A stretch of 38,598 nucleotides of DNA from Nocardioidaceae bacterium (GCA_025934895.1 JAICWH010000016.1:1-38598), one strand, 5' to 3'. Counted from the first letter of the stretch, positions 31,488 to 38,598 are shown. Numbers and translations: made by a program. The notes: generated by a model from the letters alone, not told the origin.

Positions 31488-32258
31488 GTGCGCATCGCCA
31501 CCTTCAACATCCTGCACGGACGATCGCTGTCAGACGACCAGGTCGACCCCGCCAGGTTCAGCGAGTCGGTCCGCGCGCTGGACGCCGACGTGCTGTGCCT
31601 GCAGGAGGTGGACCGCAACCAGCCGCGCTCGCAGCACTCCGACCTCACCGCTGCAGCCGCGGACGCGATGGGTGCAGGCGAGCACCGGTTCGTGGCTGCG
31701 CTGTCCGGCACCCCGGGGTCGACCTGGCTGGCCGCGACCGGCGACGAGCAGCCGGACGCGGCTGCCTACGGCGTCGCACTGCTGAGCAGGTACCCCGTGA
31801 CCGGCTGGCAGGTGCTGCGGTTGCCGCCGGTGCCCGCGCCGGCCCCGGTGCGCTTCCCGGGGCGCTGGCTGCCCGAGTGGGTCCGCGACGAGCCGCGGGT
31901 GGCGGTGGTGGCCGTGGTGAACAGCCCGCAGGGCGCCCTGCGGGTCGCGACCACCCACCTGAGCTTCATCCGCTGGTGGAACCTGCGCCAGCTCCGGCTG
32001 CTGATGCGCTCGCTCAGGGAGGGTGGGTCCCCGCTGGTGCTGACCGGGGACCTGAACATGGACGCCCGACGCGCCTCGGACCTGACCGGCCTGCGGCCGC
32101 TGGCGACCGGCCTGACCTTCCCTGCCGACCGGCCGGCCGAGCAGCTGGACCACATCCTGACCGACGATCCCGGGCTGGTCGCCCACCACGACGAGGTGCT
32201 CCGCCTTCCTGTCTCGGACCACCGGGCCCTGGTCGTCGAGATCGACCGGCCCGGCTGA
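31488..32258 (+). CDS. Endonuclease/exonuclease/phosphatase family protein
   Basis: A 256-aa protein of the EEP (DNase I-like) fold. Motifs are MRIATFNILHG (Asn), DVLCLQEVDRN (metal-binding Glu), a central GVALLSRYPV, THLSF, LTGDLNMD (catalytic Asp/Asn) and SDHRALVVEID (general-base His). All key catalytic residues of the fold are present. Members cut DNA, inositol phosphates or sphingolipids, so the substrate is open. No signal peptide or membrane segment is seen, suggesting a cytoplasmic enzyme. The GTG at 31488 lacks a ribosome-binding site; a weak GGCACT lies 7 nt upstream. It converges on the RecQ-like helicase gene. Confidence 0.87.
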   Translation: MRIATFNILHGRSLSDDQVDPARFSESVRALDADVLCLQEVDRNQPRSQHSDLTAAAADAMGAGEHRFVAALSGTPGSTWLAATGDEQPDAAAYGVALLSRYPVTGWQVLRLPPVPAPAPVRFPGRWLPEWVRDEPRVAVVAVVNSPQGALRVATTHLSFIRWWNLRQLRLLMRSLREGGSPLVLTGDLNMDARRASDLTGLRPLATGLTFPADRPAEQLDHILTDDPGLVAHHDEVLRLPVSDHRALVVEIDRPG

Positions 32259-32305
32259 GAGGTGGCGCCGGTCCTCCGGGCCCGACGGCCTCGCCGAGGT
32301 GCGGG

Positions 32306-34447
32306 TCAGGGCCGCCTGTGCAGCAGCAGCGGGAGTACGACGGAGGCGCCGGCCCTGCGCAGCGTGGCTGACGCGACCGTCACCGGCCACAACGAGGAGG
32401 TGGCGTCCACGACCAGCAGCACCGCGCGGCCGGTCACGGCCGCGGCCGTCGGGGTCGCGTCGAGGTGGTCGCGCCAGAAGGCGGCCTCGTCGGAGGAGCT
32501 CAGCTCACGCAGGTCGGGAGGCGTGGCCGGACCGGCCAGCGAGGCCCGCTCCAGCCGCCCCACGGCAGCCAGGTAGTCGGCCACCGAGCCGGTCAGCACG
32601 GGTGACCCGGTGGCGGTCAGGTCGACGACCACCTCGGGCCGCGCGGGCCACGAGCCGCGCCACTGCGACAGCAGCCGCACGCAGCCCTGGAGCACGTCGT
32701 CGGGAGCCGGGGCGTCCCGGGCGAACATCGCGGCGACGGTCTCCCGCCACTCCGGCGCGTCGGCGAAGACGAGGGTCCGACCGGTGGCGTGCGACTCCTC
32801 GGCGGGGATCCGCGCGCGGGACCCGAATGCCCCCCCGGGCCACATCTTGCGTGCCTCGAGAAGGTGCACCTGGCCACGCAGCAGCGCGGTCACGGTGCGG
32901 ACCGTCTCGGGGGACGCTGTCCCCTCGAGCTCGGCGGGCAGCTCACCCCGGCACACCGAGCACCGGCCGCACGGCGCGGCGGCCGGGTCGTCGAGGGACT
33001 CCTGCAGCAGCTCCATCAGGCAGCGCTCGCCCCGCACGTAGGCACGCATGATCTCGGCCTCACGGCGGCGCACGGCCACCACCCCGTCGTAGTGCTCGGC
33101 GGGGTAGACCCACTCCCGTCCCGAGCCCACCCAGCCACCCTCGACACGCTCGACGACCCCGTCCACGGCGAGCTGCTTGAGCATCAGCTCCACCCGGCCA
33201 CGCCGCACCCCGGACTGCGCCTCGACGGCCACCACGCTCATCGGCTCACCCGATGACCTGTCCAGGACGTCGAGCACGGCCCGGACCTGCTCGGGCACCG
33301 GGATCGTCGCGGTGGCGAAGTACTCCCAGACCCCCGAGTCCGCGTCCGAGGGCAGCAGCACCGCGTGCGCGTGCTCGATCGCGCGGCCCGCGCGTCCGAC
33401 CTGCTGGTAGTAGGACACCGGCGAGGGCGGGGCACCGACGTGCACCACGAAGCCCAGGTCCGGCTTGTCGTAGCCCATCCCGAGAGCCGAGGTCGCCACC
33501 AGCGCCTTGAGCCGGTTGTCGAGCAGCGCGTCCTCGAGGTCGTGCCGGGTGGAGGCGTCGAGCTGCCCGGTGTAGGCGGCCACCGGGACCCGGTCCCCGT
33601 GCACGTCGCGGATGGCCGCCGCCAGTCGCTCGGCGTCGGCGACGGTCAGGGCGTAGACGATGCCGGAGCCGGCGAGCCGCGGCAGGTGGTCCACGACCCA
33701 GGCGTAGCGCTCCAGAGGCGAGAGCCGGTCCACCACCGACAGCTCGAGGCTGGCCCGGGCCAGCCGGCCGCGCAGCACCAGCGTGGGGTCCCCTCCGGCA
33801 CCCGGGCCACCACCGAGCTGCTCGGCGACGTCATCGGTGACCCTCTGGTTGGCCGTTGCGGTGGTGGCCAGCACCGGGGTGCTCGGGTTCAGGCGCTGCA
33901 GCACGTCGGAGACCCGCCGGTAGTCGGGGCGGAAGTCGTGGCCCCAGTCGGAGACGGCGTGCGCCTCGTCGATCACGAGCAGCCCCAGCCGCCCGGTGAG
34001 CCCGTCCAGGACCCGGCGCCCGAACCCGGGGTTCGCGAGCCGCTCTGGGGAGACCAGCAGGACGTCGAGCTCACCGCTGCGCAGGGCGCCCTCGATCGAG
34101 GACCACTCCTCGATGTTGGAGGAGTTCAGCGTCGCCGCCCGCAGTCCCGCCCGGGCGGCGGCAGCGACCTGGTCACGCATCAGCGAGAGCAGCGGCGAGA
34201 CGACCAGGGTGGGCCCGGCTCCCTCTGCGCGTCGGATGGCGGTGGCGACCCAGTAGACCGCCGACTTGCCCCAGCCGGTCGCCTGCACCAGGAGCACCCG
34301 GGCCGCGTCTTCGGACAGGGCGGCGACGGCAGTGGCCTGGTCCTCCCGCAGCCGGGCGTCCGGGCCCGCCATGGCGGCCACGACCCGGTCCGCGACGGCG
34401 GCCCGGGCATCGCTCAGTGCAGTCGCGGTCGTGCCCGGTGGACCCAT
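32306..34447 (-). CDS. RecQ-like superfamily 2 DNA helicase with C-terminal PRTase-like domain
   Basis: A 713-aa ATP-dependent helicase. Motifs: REDQATAVAAL (motif 0), VQATGWGKSAVYW (Walker A), VVSPLLSLMRDQV (Ia), LLVIDEAHAVSDWGHDFRPDYRR (DEAH and the RecQ aromatic loop), LATTATAN (III), LVATSALGMGYDKPDL (V) and YYQQVGRAGR (VI). A four-Cys Zn site follows: C near LMELLQ and CGRCSVC. The C-terminal 180 residues resemble a phosphoribosyltransferase domain, but the PRPP loop is degraded (VLLVVDATSSLWPVT where active PRTases have DD-x-x-T-G). Start ATG at 34447 has TACGGT 6 nt upstream. It likely works in recombination or repair; the PRTase-like part is probably non-catalytic. Confidence 0.88.
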   Translation of the reverse strand: MGPPGTTATALSDARAAVADRVVAAMAGPDARLREDQATAVAALSEDAARVLLVQATGWGKSAVYWVATAIRRAEGAGPTLVVSPLLSLMRDQVAAAARAGLRAATLNSSNIEEWSSIEGALRSGELDVLLVSPERLANPGFGRRVLDGLTGRLGLLVIDEAHAVSDWGHDFRPDYRRVSDVLQRLNPSTPVLATTATANQRVTDDVAEQLGGGPGAGGDPTLVLRGRLARASLELSVVDRLSPLERYAWVVDHLPRLAGSGIVYALTVADAERLAAAIRDVHGDRVPVAAYTGQLDASTRHDLEDALLDNRLKALVATSALGMGYDKPDLGFVVHVGAPPSPVSYYQQVGRAGRAIEHAHAVLLPSDADSGVWEYFATATIPVPEQVRAVLDVLDRSSGEPMSVVAVEAQSGVRRGRVELMLKQLAVDGVVERVEGGWVGSGREWVYPAEHYDGVVAVRRREAEIMRAYVRGERCLMELLQESLDDPAAAPCGRCSVCRGELPAELEGTASPETVRTVTALLRGQVHLLEARKMWPGGAFGSRARIPAEESHATGRTLVFADAPEWRETVAAMFARDAPAPDDVLQGCVRLLSQWRGSWPARPEVVVDLTATGSPVLTGSVADYLAAVGRLERASLAGPATPPDLRELSSSDEAAFWRDHLDATPTAAAVTGRAVLLVVDATSSLWPVTVASATLRRAGASVVLPLLLHRRP

Positions 34448-34453
34448 GACGCC

Positions 34454-34459
34454 ACCGTA
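34454..34459 (-). promoter_or_regulatory. Leaderless -10 element for the helicase gene
   Basis: TACGGT on the minus strand ends 6 nt before the ATG at 34447. It lies only 14 nt downstream of the phosphofructokinase stop. Confidence 0.45.
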
Positions 34460-34472
34460 GGCGGTGTCACCC

Positions 34473-35501
34473 TCAGCCGAAGAAGACCTCGGCCTCGGCG
34501 TACTGCTCGGGCTTGACCAACTTGAGCTCGCCGGTCCCCTCGGTCAGTGGGATGCGAACGATGTCGGCACCGCGCAGCGCGACCATCTTCCCGAAGTCCC
34601 TGTCGGCGACGGCGGTCACGGCGTGCAGCCCGAAGCGGGTCGCGAGCCACCGGTCGAAGGCGGTCGGCGTGCCGCCGCGCTGCACGTGCCCGAGCACCAC
34701 GGCCCGCGCCTCCTTGCCGGTGCGGTTCTCGATCTCGCGGGCGAGACGGTCCCCGATCCCGCCGAGGCGGACGTGCCCGAAGGCGTCCGTCTCGCCGCTG
34801 ACCAGGGTCATGTCGCCGCCGTCGACAGGCGTGGCGCCCTCGGCGACCACGATGATCGGCGAGTAGTGCGACTTGAACCGGGTCTCGACGTAGGCGCAGA
34901 CCTTCTCGATGTCGAAGGGCTGCTCGGGGATCAGCACCACGTTGGCGCCTCCGGCGATCCCGGAGTGCAGGGCGATCCAGCCGGCGTGCCGGCCCATCAC
35001 CTCCACGACGAGCACCCGGTGGTGCGACTCGGCGGTGGTGTGCAACCGGTCGATGGCCTCCATGGCGATGTTGACGGCCGTGTCGAAGCCGAAGGTGAAG
35101 TCGGTGCCGGACAGGTCGTTGTCGATCGTCTTCGGCACTCCGACCACGTTGACGCCGAGGTCGGCGAGCCGGGTCGCGACCCCGAGCGTGTCCTCGCCGC
35201 CGATGGCGATCAGCGCCTCGACGGCGTTGGCGGCGAGGTTCTCCTTGATCTTCTCCACGCCACCCTCGATCTTGAAGGGGTTGGTGCGCGAGGACTTCAG
35301 CACCGTGCCACCGCGGGGCAGGATCCCGCGCACCTCGTCGATGCCGAGCGGGGTGGTCACGTTCTCCAGCGGCCCACGCCAGCCGTCGAGGAAGCCGACG
35401 AAGTCGAAGCCGTACTCACCGACGCCCTTGCGGACCACGGCCCGGATAACGGCGTTCAGCCCGGGACAGTCGCCTCCACCGGTCAGTACTCCTACTCGCA
35501 T
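34473..35501 (-). CDS. pfkA: 6-phosphofructokinase, pyrophosphate-type signature
   Basis: A 342-aa group III/PFKA phosphofructokinase, which phosphorylates fructose-6-phosphate. It begins MRVGVLTGGGDCPGLNAVIR and has the catalytic PKTIDNDLSGTD and the sugar-phosphate-binding VEVMGRHAGWIALHSG. At the phosphoryl-donor site it has Asp104 (GGEDT) and Lys124 (PKTIDND), where ATP-dependent E. coli PfkA has Gly104 and Gly124. Asp104/Lys124 is the pair found in pyrophosphate-dependent enzymes such as that of Amycolatopsis. PPi use, and so a reversible reaction, is therefore likely but needs an assay. I chose the ATG at 35501; a GTG two codons earlier is possible, with GAGGAG upstream. A -10-like TAGGGT (35554-35549) gives a leader of about 40 nt. 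Confidence 0.93.
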   Translation of the reverse strand: MRVGVLTGGGDCPGLNAVIRAVVRKGVGEYGFDFVGFLDGWRGPLENVTTPLGIDEVRGILPRGGTVLKSSRTNPFKIEGGVEKIKENLAANAVEALIAIGGEDTLGVATRLADLGVNVVGVPKTIDNDLSGTDFTFGFDTAVNIAMEAIDRLHTTAESHHRVLVVEVMGRHAGWIALHSGIAGGANVVLIPEQPFDIEKVCAYVETRFKSHYSPIIVVAEGATPVDGGDMTLVSGETDAFGHVRLGGIGDRLAREIENRTGKEARAVVLGHVQRGGTPTAFDRWLATRFGLHAVTAVADRDFGKMVALRGADIVRIPLTEGTGELKLVKPEQYAEAEVFFG

Positions 35502-35548
35502 CGCCACCGAGCTCCTCGTGCCAAACGAACGTCTTGACGGTCGTCACG

Positions 35549-35554
35549 ACCCTA
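35549..35554 (-). promoter_or_regulatory. -10 element for pfkA
   Basis: TAGGGT on the minus strand lies 47 nt before the ATG. A short palindrome, GTCGT-G-ACGAC, directly follows it and could be an operator. Confidence 0.4.
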
Positions 35555-35605
35555 GCGAGCGGACGCGAGTACGGCGATCCCGGGTTAGATCGTCCAAGGG
35601 TGAAC

Positions 35606-35627
35606 GGCCCGCCTGGTGCTGCGGGCC
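35606..35627 (-). terminator. Hairpin after the coiled-coil gene
   Basis: GGCCCGC and GCGGGCC form a perfect 7-bp stem with an 8-nt loop, 30 nt past the coiled-coil stop and upstream of the pfkA promoter. A second GGCGGGCC at 35639-35646 can pair with the first arm instead. No T-run. Confidence 0.5.
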
Positions 35628-35656
35628 CTGACAGCCGTGGCGGGCCAGGGCGGCGG

Positions 35657-36598
35657 CTAGCCGAGCTCCGAGAGGGCTGCCTGCGCCTGTTCGAGAGCCT
35701 CCTGGGCCTCGACGTAGCGCTGCTCGGCCCGCTCCTGCTTGTCAGCCGCCGCGGCCGCCTCGTCGTCGAGCCCCTCGAGCGCATGCTCGAGCTCGGCCAC
35801 CCGGCGCCGGGCCTGGTCCAGCTCGTCGGCGGCCTGCAGGGTGCCGGCCTCGATCCTCTTGACCCGTTTGGTCGCCTTGCGGAGCCGTCGGTGCGCATCG
35901 TCCGCGGCCTGCACCGCCCGGTCGACCGCCTCCTGGGCAGCCGTGCGCTCGGCCTCTCGGGCCTTCTGCTCCGCGTCCGGTTGCGGATCGGGCTCCGGCA
36001 CGACGCTGAGGTCGGCCCGTTCGGCCCGCTGGGGTGCCGGCCTGGAGCGGGGCCGGGCCGTCAGGCCGATGGCCGCCGGGACGGCCACGGCGTCCACCAC
36101 GGCGTCCGCCACGTCGGCGCCGTCCACGCCGGTCGCCGCCAGGGCCGCCACCAGCATTCCGCTGCGGACCGCGGCAGCGGCCTGCTCGTCGACCATCGCT
36201 GCGTGCAAGGTGCTCTGCACCTGGTCGGCGACCGTCTCGGTCACCTTCTGGCCGAGCTCGGCGGCGAGCGTGCGGCCCTGGTGGGTGACGGCCGTGGTCA
36301 GCTGGCGGCGCTGGCGGGTGAGCTCGCGCAGCGCGTCACCGTCGAGGTCCGACTGGGCCTGCCGCAGGGAGGCGCCGAGGTCGAGCACCTGGGCCATCTG
36401 CTCGCCCTGGTGCCGCATCATCATGTTGACCACCCACGCCGACACCGACGGCTTGCGCAGCTCGCCGACCCGCTTCGCCAGCTCCGGGTCGCCGTCGGCC
36501 TTGGTCTGCTTGGCCCACTGGTTCCGGGTACCGGTGAACTCCGCCGGTGGCAGTGAGTAGAGCTCCTCGGCGATGCTCAGCAGCGGGTCGGTGGCCAC
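35657..36598 (-). CDS. Conserved coiled-coil protein of unknown function
   Basis: A 313-aa protein with two parts. The first 110 residues hold a conserved block, EFTGTRNQWAKQTKADGD, then KPSVSAWVVNMMMRHQGEQM and helices to about 165. The last 110 are a long, charged coiled coil, from DAEQKAREAERTAAQEAV to RYVEAQEALEQAQAALSELG. A Pro/Ala-rich linker separates the two. I recognise it as an actinobacterial conserved type without an assigned function. The GTG at 36598 has TATCCT 6 nt upstream and no ribosome-binding site, so it is leaderless. It follows the response regulator gene by 28 nt on the same strand but with its own promoter. Confidence 0.8.
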   Translation of the reverse strand: MATDPLLSIAEELYSLPPAEFTGTRNQWAKQTKADGDPELAKRVGELRKPSVSAWVVNMMMRHQGEQMAQVLDLGASLRQAQSDLDGDALRELTRQRRQLTTAVTHQGRTLAAELGQKVTETVADQVQSTLHAAMVDEQAAAAVRSGMLVAALAATGVDGADVADAVVDAVAVPAAIGLTARPRSRPAPQRAERADLSVVPEPDPQPDAEQKAREAERTAAQEAVDRAVQAADDAHRRLRKATKRVKRIEAGTLQAADELDQARRRVAELEHALEGLDDEAAAAADKQERAEQRYVEAQEALEQAQAALSELG

Positions 36599-36604
36599 CT
36601 CACG

Positions 36605-36610
36605 AGGATA
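36605..36610 (-). promoter_or_regulatory. Leaderless -10 element for the coiled-coil gene
   Basis: TATCCT on the minus strand ends 6 nt before the GTG at 36598, inside the 28-nt gap after the response regulator stop. Confidence 0.55.
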
Positions 36611-36626
36611 GGCGGCGACGGGATCC

Positions 36627-37304
36627 TCACTCGTCGTCGATGCCCTGCTCGATGGCGTAGCGGACCAGCTGAACCCGGTTGTGCAGCTGCAGCTTGCGCA
36701 AGGTGTTCTGGACGTGGTTCTGCACCGTGCGGTGGGACAGGAACAGCCGCTCGGCGATCTGCTTGTAGGACATCCCCGTGGCCACCAGCCGCAGCACGTC
36801 GGTCTCCCGCTCGGTAAGCCGGGGGGTGGCCGGACCGGCCATGGAGGCGGGCGAGTCGGAGAGCCGGCGGTACTCCCCGAGCACCAGGCCGGCCAGCCCG
36901 GGCGTGAACACGGCGTCACCGGAAGCCACTCCGCGTACGGCGCTCAGCAGCTCCTCGCGGGACGCCGACTTCACGAGGTAGCCGGTCGCTCCGGCCTTGA
37001 CCGCCTCGAGCACGTCGGCCTGCTCACCGGAGGCGGACAGGATCAGCACCCGCACCGTCGGGTCGGCCTTGACCAGGAGGGCAGTGACCTCCACACCGTT
37101 CGGCTCCGGGATCTGCAGGTCGAGGACCACCACCCGGGGGCGGACGGCGGTCGCCCGGACCACCGCCTCGGTGCCGGTCGAGGCGGTCGCGGTGACGGCG
37201 AACCCCGCCTCGGTGAGGTCGCGGGCGACGCCCTCGCGCCACATCGGGTGATCGTCGACGACCATCACCGTCAGTGGGGGCGCCTCGGGGCCGGCCGGCT
37301 CCAC
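36627..37304 (-). CDS. NarL/FixJ-family response regulator
   Basis: A 225-aa two-component regulator. The receiver domain (about residues 11-130) has MVVDDHPMWREGV with the acidic pair, the phosphorylation site Asp in VVLDLQIPEPNGVEV, and the conserved Lys in GYLVKSASREEL. The C-terminal LuxR-type helix-turn-helix is LTERETDVLRLVATGMSYKQ followed by LFLSHRTVQNHVQNTLRKL. I chose the GTG at 37304, after CGGAGG, directly behind the flavin reductase stop (2-nt gap), so the two genes are co-transcribed. No histidine kinase gene is next to it. Related actinobacterial regulators usually work with a MacS-like sensor, which here would have to be encoded elsewhere. Confidence 0.9.
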   Translation of the reverse strand: MEPAGPEAPPLTVMVVDDHPMWREGVARDLTEAGFAVTATASTGTEAVVRATAVRPRVVVLDLQIPEPNGVEVTALLVKADPTVRVLILSASGEQADVLEAVKAGATGYLVKSASREELLSAVRGVASGDAVFTPGLAGLVLGEYRRLSDSPASMAGPATPRLTERETDVLRLVATGMSYKQIAERLFLSHRTVQNHVQNTLRKLQLHNRVQLVRYAIEQGIDDE

Positions 37305-37306
37305 GG

Positions 37307-37876
37307 CTACCGGCCTCCGCCGGGCCGCACGTAGCGGCCGCGCCGGTGCACGAGCGGCTCGTCCCCCTGGTCCCCCTGGTCCCCCTGGCCCCCCTCCGGC
37401 ATCGGGCCGCCGGCAGCGATCTGCACGTGCTCCACCACCCCGTCCAACAGCGCCGACCAGCCGACCGCCCGGGCCGGCTCCTCGAACCGGATCCCGGCCC
37501 AGGCGGACACCCCCTCCAGCAGCGGGCCCCACGACGTCTCGGTCCAGGTGCCCAGCCGGAACACGCCTCCCGGCGCCGGCGCCACCCCGGCGAACGCGTC
37601 CGCGAGGTCCCGGTGCCGCCAGCCGAGCAGCGCCACCACCGCCGTACGCGTGTCCTCGACGGCCAGCGCCAGGTCCGAGTCCGGGTCCACCAGGCCCAGG
37701 ACGTGGGCCGGGCTGCCGGTCGCGACCAGCACCGAGGAGACCGTGAGGCCACTGCGGAAGGCACCGCTGCCGGTGGTCCACAGTGTCACCGCTCCCCCGA
37801 TCCGGCCCCGAAGCCGGCGGGCCGGGTCCCGCCCGGACTCCGGCTCGAGGAACGGATGGCCGGCGTGGATGGTCAC
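37307..37876 (-). CDS. Flavin reductase-like FMN-binding protein
   Basis: A 189-aa protein of the flavin reductase / FMN-binding split-barrel family. Supporting segments are FRSGLTVSSVLVATGSPAHV (which aligns with the FMN phosphate-binding strand), LGLVDPDSDLALAVEDT, VVALLGWRHRDLADAFAG and the C-terminal GWSALLDGVVEHVQIAAGG. Members reduce FMN or FAD with NAD(P)H for a partner enzyme, or simply bind FMN. The partner is unknown. Near the C-terminus a 9-bp DNA repeat (CCCCCTGGT on the plus strand, 37363-37389) encodes GDQ-GDQ-GDE. The GTG at 37876 has TAGCCT 6 nt upstream and is leaderless. It forms a two-gene operon with the response regulator. Confidence 0.82.
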   Translation of the reverse strand: MTIHAGHPFLEPESGRDPARRLRGRIGGAVTLWTTGSGAFRSGLTVSSVLVATGSPAHVLGLVDPDSDLALAVEDTRTAVVALLGWRHRDLADAFAGVAPAPGGVFRLGTWTETSWGPLLEGVSAWAGIRFEEPARAVGWSALLDGVVEHVQIAAGGPMPEGGQGDQGDQGDEPLVHRRGRYVRPGGGR

Positions 37877-37882
37877 CGTTGC

Positions 37883-37888
37883 AGGCTA
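37883..37888 (-). promoter_or_regulatory. Leaderless -10 element for the flavin reductase-response regulator operon
   Basis: TAGCCT on the minus strand ends 6 nt before the GTG at 37876. Confidence 0.55.
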
Positions 37889-38022
37889 GCCAGGTGACGG
37901 GCCGGTTGCCCCCACGACGGCCGCGGCCGGCCGGGCGCGGCCGGGAACTTTCTCATTTCGGTCACGGGATTGCGGCGCCTTCCGGGCCGCCAGCCCTGAT
38001 ACTGGTCCAGGGAGGCACACAC

Positions 38023-38547
38023 ATGGTGGAACTGGCGAGGCTGTCCTACCTGAGACCTGCCCGCGCGGACGACGACCCGTTCCTCTACGACGTCTTCTGC
38101 ACCACCTGGGCGGACGAGGTCGCGGCGCTTCCCAACCAGAACCTCGCACGTCACGTGCTCCGCATCCAGCACATCGCCCAGGAGCGGCGCTTCGACAGCC
38201 GCTACCCCGGTCGCCGCCGGTTCGTGCTGTGGCACGACGGTGAACGCGCCGGCAGGTGCTACCTGTTCGGGAGCGCCACGTTCCTCCACATCGTCGACCT
38301 GACGGTCATGACCGGCTTCCGGTCCCGGGGGATCGGAAGCCGGCTCGTGCACGACCTGATGCGCGAGGCCACCGCCGACGGCCGCCGGATCAGCCTGCGT
38401 GTCGCGCGGGGGGACGAGAGGTCCGCCGACCTCTACGCCTCGCTCGGCTTCGACCTAGTCCTCGCCGACGACGTGGACACCTACTTCGAGTGGACCCCCG
38501 CGTCCGTCCTCGACGCCACGACACAGAGCTCCCACGCGGTGCCCTGA
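38023..38547 (+). CDS. GNAT-family N-acetyltransferase
   Basis: A 174-aa GNAT acetyltransferase. The acetyl-CoA-binding motif A is VDLTVMTGFRSRGIGSRLVHDL (the RxxGIG core is FRSRGIGS), followed by RISLRVARGDERSADLYASLGF, which closes the fold. The N-terminal half, with RPARADDDPFLYDVFCTTW and RRFDSRYPGRRRFVLWHDGERAG, resembles GNAT proteins commonly encoded next to phage-tail-collar (MdpB-like) gene clusters. That comparison is from memory. ATG at 38023 has GGGAGG 7 nt upstream, so unlike many neighbours it uses a normal leader. A GATACT at 37998-38003 may be its -10, giving a leader of about 15-20 nt. Its substrate is unknown. Confidence 0.88.
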   Translation: MVELARLSYLRPARADDDPFLYDVFCTTWADEVAALPNQNLARHVLRIQHIAQERRFDSRYPGRRRFVLWHDGERAGRCYLFGSATFLHIVDLTVMTGFRSRGIGSRLVHDLMREATADGRRISLRVARGDERSADLYASLGFDLVLADDVDTYFEWTPASVLDATTQSSHAVP

Positions 38548-38598
38548 CCGGGCGCGGTCACCAGCGCGGCGGTCCCGCCCAGAGCGGCCATCCGGCCG
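38548..38598. other. Right-edge 51 bp, nothing identified
   Basis: The last 51 bases hold no complete gene. A minus-strand frame is open to the edge but would overlap the acetyltransferase gene and has no recognisable content. Confidence 0.4.

Noticed and set aside
38548-38598. Minus-strand partial gene at the right edge
   Set aside because: The frame runs into the acetyltransferase gene before stopping and shows no family content.

Overview
The window is high-GC DNA with dense, tightly packed genes, many GTG starts, and actinobacterial marker families: MraZ, a WhiG/FliA sigma factor with an RsiG-like anti-sigma, DUF3040, an Rv2175c-type protein, a PASTA kinase and a class II DAHP synthase. 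Gene content and order track the Mycobacterium tuberculosis Rv2165c-Rv2178c neighbourhood (rsmH, mraZ, DUF3040, metF, idsA2, Rv2175c, pknL, aroG). This points to a chromosomal segment of a non-mycobacterial actinobacterium, most likely a Nocardioides-like member of the Propionibacteriales. I see no prophage, IS element, CRISPR array, tRNA or rRNA gene.

Layout: (1) 1-1.74 kb, minus strand: the start of the division and cell-wall (dcw) cluster. mraZ and rsmH lie here with a four-repeat MraZ operator over the promoter and an mraW-RNA-like hairpin between the two genes. (2) 1.9-6.8 kb, plus strand: a moxR-DUF58-transglutaminase operon, ending in a 22-bp tandem repeat. (3) 6.9-11.3 kb, minus strand: DUF3040, a WhiG-type sigma overlapped by an RsiG-like anti-sigma with two c-di-GMP signature motifs, DNA polymerase IV, and a SAM methyltransferase. 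(4) 11.3-16.5 kb, minus strand: an SOS-type operon (DUF6504, HEPN protein, DnaE2) behind a consensus LexA box. (5) 16.6-20.5 kb, plus strand: a shortened DUF1905-like ORF, a YbaK-type deacylase, an ATP-grasp enzyme, a DUF1905 protein and a CrtI-like oxidoreductase. (6) 20.5-30.8 kb: metF, polyprenyl diphosphate synthase, barstar, the Rv2175c-like protein, the PASTA kinase, a Pro/Ser/Thr-rich surface protein, a broken type I DAHP synthase, a hypothetical protein, threonine aldolase and an intact class II DAHP synthase. (7) 30.9-38.6 kb: a nucleotidyltransferase, an endonuclease/exonuclease/phosphatase protein, a RecQ-like helicase, phosphofructokinase with a pyrophosphate-type signature, a coiled-coil protein, a response regulator, a flavin reductase and a GNAT acetyltransferase.

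Genes that work together: mraZ controls rsmH and the division genes beyond the left edge. RsiG probably holds the sigma factor inactive in a c-di-GMP-dependent way. DnaE2, its two small partners and Pol IV give damage-tolerance DNA synthesis. The Ser/Thr kinase probably phosphorylates the Rv2175c-like DNA-binding protein. The class II DAHP synthase carries the shikimate entry step now that the type I gene is broken. Polyprenyl synthase and the CrtI-like enzyme suggest isoprenoid or carotenoid chemistry.

A recurring pattern is a TAnnnT -10 hexamer lying 6-7 nt before the start codon at about eleven genes, which implies extensive leaderless transcription. The best candidates for follow-up are the RsiG/sigma pair with His-variant motifs, the decayed DAHP synthase, and the internally shortened DUF1905-like gene. 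All functional calls rest on reading the sequence and on memory of the families; no database search was run.
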